Shown: positions 59,111 to 64,000 of the stretch, one piece after another
How the letters are laid out: each line of letters starts with the position of its first letter
Position numbering within the stretch: position 1 is the first letter of the stretch
DNA from: Rotaria sp. Silwood1
Lineage: Eukaryota; Rotifera; Eurotatoria; Philodinida; Philodinidae
DNA length: 64,000 bases
Direction of reading: 5' to 3'
Assembly: GCA_905250075.1 (NCBI GenBank)
Contig: CAJNOP010000100.1
Coordinates: 378,642 to 442,641 of the forward strand
The notes under the pieces: generated by a model
Told to the model about the DNA's origin: nothing
Databases searched by the model: none
What the model saw: the letters and a program-made list of their open reading frames with translations, nothing else
Position numbers and translations under genes: made by a program

Positions 59111-60467
59111 CAGTAAAACCTCTCATAGTGGACACCTCCTTATAGTGGACACTTTTTCACGGTCCCTCTTTCATAAATAACCTCTGTATAGTGGACACTA
59201 GTTATGAGTTCAAAGAGAATGTCGCGATGACTACACACTAAAATAAAATATGGCGTATATATGTGTCGCACAAGAATGTGTCGCAGACTCCATTACAAAA
59301 ATGTGTCGTACAAAAATGTGTCGCATTATAGATGTGTCGTAGCCTATATGTCAATCGTTCATTCACCGATTTGTTTCGCGAGTGCAGCTGCATATAACCG
59401 AGCCTATTGGACGTACTTGACTTATACATTTTCGTATGTCTTTTTTTTCTAGATTATTTCTCGGCCATTTATTATTCGAGAACATGTCGAGAGGTCACTA
59501 GATGATCGAGAATGGACTGCCTCGAAGTAGTCTGATCGAGATCAAATGGTCTCGAGGCAGCTAGATCTTACGATCTACCGTCTCGAACTCCAAGAATAGG
59601 TGCTACTGTTTGAAATTAACTGAAAAAATAGTAACTATTCGAATTTTCAAAAAAAAAATAATTCTCGTGCCGAAAAATGGATTCGAACCACGCGGTAAAA
59701 ATGTGTCGCATGTGTCGCACAAGAATGTGTCGTACGTCCGCTGGAAGAAATGTGTCGCAACGAGCTCCTCGTGTCGCATATTAATGTGTCGTACATTGTG
59801 TCGCACTTCGCGACACATGCGACACATTTTATCTTAGTGTGTATCATTAGTCATTTAACATAATGACTCTTCTTTATGGATCGGACGACGGAATGGAAAG
59901 AAAAAGATACATCTCAGTGGTAGAGAAAGAACACGTTCTTTGTATTGAATAGGGGAGACTGGTATACATATATAATCGCATTGAAAAATGTGTGTCCTTT
60001 TGTTACAAGTATTAAGAGAAAGAGATCATTATGACTAATCGATGAGTGTTGACTGCGGAACAAAAGATTGTATTAATTAAGGGCAATTAAAGTGGTCATA
60101 GTTTATCAGGTTGATCCTTGTTGTGTCTGAGCAACAGACTCATCTGTATGATCATCTCTGATCTTGAATCACAATTAAGTGACATTTATTTATATTCGAA
60201 AGTGGCGAAACAAAGCTCTATCAAAAATTTTTGTGATAATTGTTGATTTTTCTATTTTTCAAAACTAAAATACATGAAAAGAAAAGTAATAATGTGCTCT
60301 ATCGCGATTATTTTATTCTCTAATATTCTAGATGTCTAGAAACATGTCGATTTGTTTGAGAAAGATGCTAGTTTTGGGAAGCACATAACCTCCCTATAGT
60401 GGACACCTCTCTACAGTGGACATTTTTGAAAAGTCCGAAGAGTGTCCACTATAGAGAGATTTTACTG
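59111..60467. mobile_element. Non-autonomous Tc1/pogo-like element flanked by TA
   Basis: The left end CAGTAAAACCTCTCATAGTG and the right end (inverted) CAGTAAAATCTCTCTATAGT share a TIR of about 24 nt ending in GTGGACA. TA lies immediately outside each end (59109-59110 and 60468-60469). TATAGTGGACA units are repeated just inside both TIRs. TA duplication and CAGT termini fit the pogo/Tigger branch of Tc1/mariner. There is no transposase frame. A second element is inserted at 59234-59841. Confidence 0.85.
59234..59841. mobile_element. Nested TA-flanked element made of ATGTGTCGCA repeats
   Basis: CACACTAAAATAAAAT at the left and ATTTTATCTTAGTGTG at the right form TIRs, and TA flanks both ends (59232-59233 and 59842-59843). 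Two blocks of ATGTGTCGCA/ATGTGTCGTA units lie just inside each TIR (59271-59340 and 59700-59820), more than a dozen in all, and partly inverted at the right tip (CGACACATGCGACACAT). It sits inside the pogo-like element, so it inserted later. It is non-coding. Confidence 0.8.
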
Positions 60468-60490
60468 TAATTCAATTTTGGTTCTAAAGG

Positions 60491-60575
60491 AGGTGGATGG
60501 GTGTGGATGCTCATGTTTTTGAAGCCATAGCCACACTGACTCATACCCACGACCACTTCCACACCCATATCCATA
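60491..60575. repeat. Telomere-like G-rich/C-rich hairpin
   Basis: AGGTGGATGGGTGTGGATGC, centre TCATGTTTTTGAAGCC, then ATAGCCACACTGACTCATAC and further CCACACCCATATCC. It lies 23 nt from the right end of the pogo-like element. Confidence 0.55.
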
Positions 60576-60960
60576 TCTTCAAGTATTCAATTGTCCAGCT
60601 GCATCTACCAATACTTTCGGTGATCATTGATTGATTGTGTAAGCTTGTATGGGACCAAGTCTTATTCTACAGGGAAAATATTTGGTAGCAACACTTAGAG
60701 AATTTTTGACTTTATGCTTGTAGTGTCTTTTGCAAGTCTAATGATGCTGTTGTTGACATTAAAAGACTTGAAAACAGTATCTGGTGGTATTTTTTACATA
60801 TGTTCTCAAAAACTTTGTTTTCAAGATTGAACGCATACTCTGAAAGATTTGCTCGCATACTATTTCATACAAAATTTCAAGTCTAAAGAAAATGATGTAA
60901 AAATTAAATTGGACAAAGTAATAGCTGGTCACGTTTCATAACAACCTTGGTCGAAAGATA

Positions 60961-61130
60961 CGGCCCTTATATAGCGGCAAACGGATATCCATCACTTTTC
61001 ATATATTGATAACCGTTTACGGTTTAGCTATGGATAAAGTACGTAAATTTTCGGTACTATACACGGTGCACCGTATGAGATTTCGTAACGAACACTATTT
61101 ACGTACCGTTTTATGCAGTGTTTTTTAAAA
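60961..61130. repeat. CGTAAACGG-type repeat block
   Basis: Contains CAAACGGATA, ACCGTTTACGG, CGTAAATTTTCGGTAC and TTTACGTACCG, motifs shared with the blocks at 44500-44750 and 45715-45990. A diverged copy of one end of that element is the simplest reading. Confidence 0.4.
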
Positions 61131-62171
61131 TTCATTAGTAGTAATTCTACACATAGGATAAAATAGTTTTCTTATTAGTGCTGATTTTTTTCTTCGACGA
61201 TTACCAAATAAGTAATAAATTCAATTAGAAGTATCAAAAAACATATTTTAGTCGAATTTTCCTTACAGAATCATCAATGAGTTTCATGAAAATTACGAAA
61301 TCCAGGACGAATCGACAGAAAATCTTTAATTTGAATATTTCGAACTAAGCGGCAACTTCTAACAACTATTAATTCAAAAAAGGTGATTGCATTCTTGTTA
61401 TTTCTATTGCTTTTAACAACAACATGACGACAAGTATCAACTTAAGCCTCCTATAATAGTTATTGTTCGTGGAATTTTTCAATTTTTCTGTTTTATAATA
61501 AATTAGATGGAGCAAAGCGTCTACTATCGAACGTGAAAAGACTGATTCATTTTATAATAAGTTTTCATGAAATTATAGAGGTTTTTAAGAAAAAAATAAA
61601 CTCAAAAAACCTACTTGTTTTCAAAAAGTTGCATTTTTCTCAAAATACGTTTTTTCATGCGAACATTGTTCTGCGCCCCAGATTTCACCGCCATTTTAAA
61701 TCCTAGAAGGTTAGAGTTGTTTTTAAAATGAAGAAAATGGTTAACTCTACAGCGTAACTTATCAGAAAAGCTTTTTAAAAAACGAACTACACCAGTTTTA
61801 GAAAAACAGACTTTGTTAAGTTGTAGCGCCAGATCTTGACTACACTTGAAAACCAGCCCGAATGGGAAATGGAAAAGAAATTCGGAACACACAGAGACCT
61901 ATATTTTGGTCGTCTCTCGTTAGCTAACTCTTGATAGACTTAATGTTTAGAGCTGAAATTTTTGCTGCGGAATTCATAGCACAAGATACACGTCCTCTGA
62001 AAATTTCATCAAGATTGAATAATCAATAAAAATGAGGTTTCAATATGAAATGTAGTGTATGATGAAAAGCCATTGCAAGTTTTAAGAAATTGATTGTATT
62101 ATAATTAAAATCTGCTGCATGTTTTATTTTTTGGACATAGCAACTGACTGAGTCGGCCCAAAAAAAATTTA
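61131..62171. other. Intergenic DNA downstream of the GPCR gene
   Basis: Short frames only (for example 61611-61892 minus) without motif. No strong repeats seen. Confidence 0.4.
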
Positions 62172-63218
62172 TCAGAGTCTGTTTTGTTCTGTTGGTACAA
62201 TAGTGACCGGCAACTGTCGTATTTGATTCCTTTTGCTCACGATATGTCGCGTGTATTTATAAACAACACGACAAAATGATTGTCGAAAGGCAGCTGATGA
62301 AGAAACGAACAGAAAAAATGGCGATACATTATTGATATATAATATATAATTGCTTGTCATAGAAAAGACAATCGATTCGATAACGACACGTTCTTGACTT
62401 TTCTCGAACCAATATGTTATGGCTAAGTATAATACGTTAGTGGGATAAAAAAGATTTGTTGTGATGTACATTAAAACAAGCGCCGAAAGCATTCGTATAA
62501 ACTGTTGATCACGTGATTTCAATCGCGTTGGAATAGTAATCGACGATTCAATACGACGGCGTAATAGACGTAAATTGTTTATAGTTAATAGAATGAATAA
62601 AGCCATCAAAAGTACTGGAAATACACCAACTATAAGAAAAAAATATATAGCAAACGGTAATACATAAGAATCAATGTTGACACATCGATTTTTTTGGATA
62701 ATTGTCAAGAACGGCATATGTAATGCGATCAGTGGCCAAATGAAAGGAACCGCAAGTATAACCCATTTGACATGTCGAGGTTGACATAAGGAGCGTAAAC
62801 TCGTTCGGGAAGACGATAGTGCAAAAGAGGCAACACAAGCAAGTACGATATAGCTACGAACGATCATCAACAAAATATGCCGAATATACAAACGTACTTT
62901 ACAGAAAATAACTGAGTATGTATCAGGACTTATATGATCCACTGAATACAAACTCGTACTGATGCCATAGACCAGTACGATTATATTAAAGATTGATGCA
63001 GCTGTAAATAAAAGCGAAATACCATTATAACGGAGCTGTTTTTGAAGAAATACAACACACGATGCCAAATTTCCCACTAAGCCAAGAACTAGCAGAACGA
63101 CTAGACTACAAGTCACTTGCTTTTGCATGACAGTCAGATAGACTACAAAACTATTTGATGATGTTGTGTTTGTTGTCATCGTCACTAAATAATGATGTAT
63201 GCGTGATGACTTCAGCAA
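62172..63218 (-). CDS. Rhodopsin-like seven-transmembrane GPCR
   Basis: An intronless frame of 348 residues. The N-terminus before TM1 carries TNTTSSNS with an N-glycosylation sequon. Seven hydrophobic segments are visible: TM1 CSLVVLLVLGLVGNLASCVV with the conserved GN, TM2 GISLLFTAASIFNIIVLVYG, TM3 around HILLMIVRSYIVLACVASFA, TM4 VKWVILAVPFIWPLIAL, TM5 VLPFAIYFFLIVGVFPVLL, TM6 RMLSALVLMYITTNLFY and TM7 NNVSPFFLFVSSSAAFR. The DRY motif is replaced by SSR, and NPxxY by NNVSPFF, a degenerate pattern I recall from the large bdelloid GPCR expansion. The ligand is unknown, perhaps a peptide. The basic C-tail follows FRQSF. The start may be the second Met at 63179 (MTTNTT), which gives a more usual short N-terminus; the annotated start is the longest frame. 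Confidence 0.85.
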   Translation of the reverse strand: MLKSSRIHHYLVTMTTNTTSSNSFVVYLTVMQKQVTCSLVVLLVLGLVGNLASCVVFLQKQLRYNGISLLFTAASIFNIIVLVYGISTSLYSVDHISPDTYSVIFCKVRLYIRHILLMIVRSYIVLACVASFALSSSRTSLRSLCQPRHVKWVILAVPFIWPLIALHMPFLTIIQKNRCVNIDSYVLPFAIYFFLIVGVFPVLLMALFILLTINNLRLLRRRIESSITIPTRLKSRDQQFIRMLSALVLMYITTNLFYPTNVLYLAITYWFEKSQERVVIESIVFSMTSNYILYINNVSPFFLFVSSSAAFRQSFCRVVYKYTRHIVSKRNQIRQLPVTIVPTEQNRL

Positions 63219-64000
63219 ACAAATGTTATTGTAATGGATGAACCATGTAGTTGTAAATATTTCATTTCACATATCGAGATCATCTATAGAAATAAAATTT
63301 CTGTGCATCATACAATCCGAGCTTTTGTATTTCGAAATGACTGCAATCGTATAGGTTCTTTAATAAAGACGAGAATATCATGTTTTGTTAACAAATTATT
63401 TCGCTCGTTTCTTCAGGATGCGTCTGACTATAAGCTCAGTTTCTATCTTTCTAGAATTTTATCTGACGATAAGCATCATGAAAAAAAATTAAGCTTTTAT
63501 TCACATACAAGAACGCGTAGTTTTCAAGGTCTTAACTCTTTTTTTTGAAGTTCTTTCATAAAAAATAGTAGAAACAATAAAATATAAATATTTTCTTATT
63601 TAACTCTACGAGCTCTGACAAAGCATGCGAAAGAATATTCTATTGCAAAATTCAATTTTTAGTCTCTTAAAAAGAGAAAAAATCTAATGCAGGTGATGAA
63701 TGATTGATGTGCACGCATGCAGTGAAAAGAGACTCGATGACGGCATGCTCACGAAAAGAAAAGGAAGGAAGAGAGGCAGATGAATTAAAAGAGTGACAGT
63801 TAACTCTCTCTCTCTTAGGCTATATCAAACTTTTCCTTCTCTTATTTTTTGGTGATTGTTTAATTCAGAGTTTTTGAGCCCATCAATAATTGAGAAGACA
63901 GCATTGAACGATCTCTAGGATGGGGGTGTTGTTAAAATGAATACTCGCATATTCACACTCACAACGTATTACATTCCGGTCAAATTTCTATATTCCTTCT
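63219..64000. other. Upstream flank of the GPCR gene, no supported gene
   Basis: A plus-strand frame at 63234-63548 overlaps the expected GPCR promoter and has no motif. A weak G/C hairpin (GGATGGGGGTGTTG, then ATTCACACTCACAACG, 63919-63966) is near the right edge. Confidence 0.4.

Noticed and set aside
59660..59735. GGATTCGAACC (minus-strand GGTTCGAATCC), a perfect tRNA B-box-like sequence
   Set aside because: No cloverleaf can be drawn: upstream sequence is the ATGTGTCGCA repeat, the T-stem pairs poorly and there is no A box or acceptor stem.
1..64000. CRISPR arrays, rRNA genes, complete tRNA genes, reverse transcriptases, integrases and transposases
   Set aside because: Looked for on both strands by motif; none found. 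Repeats present are TIR/foldback elements or hairpins, not direct repeats with unique spacers.

Overview
The window looks like nuclear DNA of a small invertebrate, most probably a bdelloid rotifer (Rotaria/Adineta-like). Reasons seen in the sequence: AT-rich DNA, compact genes with many GT..AG introns of about 50-65 nt, short TATA-to-ATG distances, an intronless divergent rhodopsin-like GPCR, F-box/LRR-like proteins, ribonuclease-inhibitor-type LRR exons, and many hairpins rich in TGTGGG-like sequence, the repeat I recall as the bdelloid telomere unit. The species call is inference; no rRNA or tRNA gene was found to anchor it.

Layout. 1-3.5 kb: no gene. 3.6-4.9 kb (+): von Willebrand A domain protein, 4 exons. 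6.8-10 kb (+): two-domain protein whose single long intron holds a foldback element, a small TIR element and a G/C-rich hairpin. 10.5-13.7 kb (+): complete TRAF-like gene (RING, zinc fingers, MATH), 7 exons, with a TIR element in intron 5. 14-20 kb: foldback element and gene-poor DNA. 20.2 kb (+): small secreted cysteine-containing protein, followed by a GC-rich hAT-type MITE. 23-24.4 kb (-): array of 84-nt LRR exons. 25-26.4 kb (-): F-box protein. 27.7-28.5 kb: TIR transposon. 30.3-31.4 kb (+): secreted protein of unknown family. 33.8-35.6 kb (+): second, very AT-rich F-box protein. 35.7-41.4 kb: no supported gene. 41.5-42 kb (+): EF-hand protein. 43-46 kb: foldback and AT-rich repeat block. 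46-47.2 kb (-): decayed pseudogene. 51.3-52.5 kb (+): motor-only kinesin-13-like protein. 55.4-56.2 kb (+): SAM methyltransferase. 59.1-60.5 kb: pogo/Tc1-like element with a second TA-flanked element inside it. 62.2-63.2 kb (-): GPCR.

Themes. (1) A possible defence or signalling neighbourhood: the two-domain protein and the TRAF gene lie in tandem on one strand, about 0.5 kb apart, with LRR and F-box genes further along. (2) An unusually rich set of non-coding inverted-repeat elements: at least eight TIR or foldback elements, three with target-site duplications that can be read directly, plus about 18 dispersed G-rich/C-rich hairpins, always G-rich arm first. No reverse transcriptase, transposase or integrase coding sequence was recognised, so all these elements appear non-autonomous.
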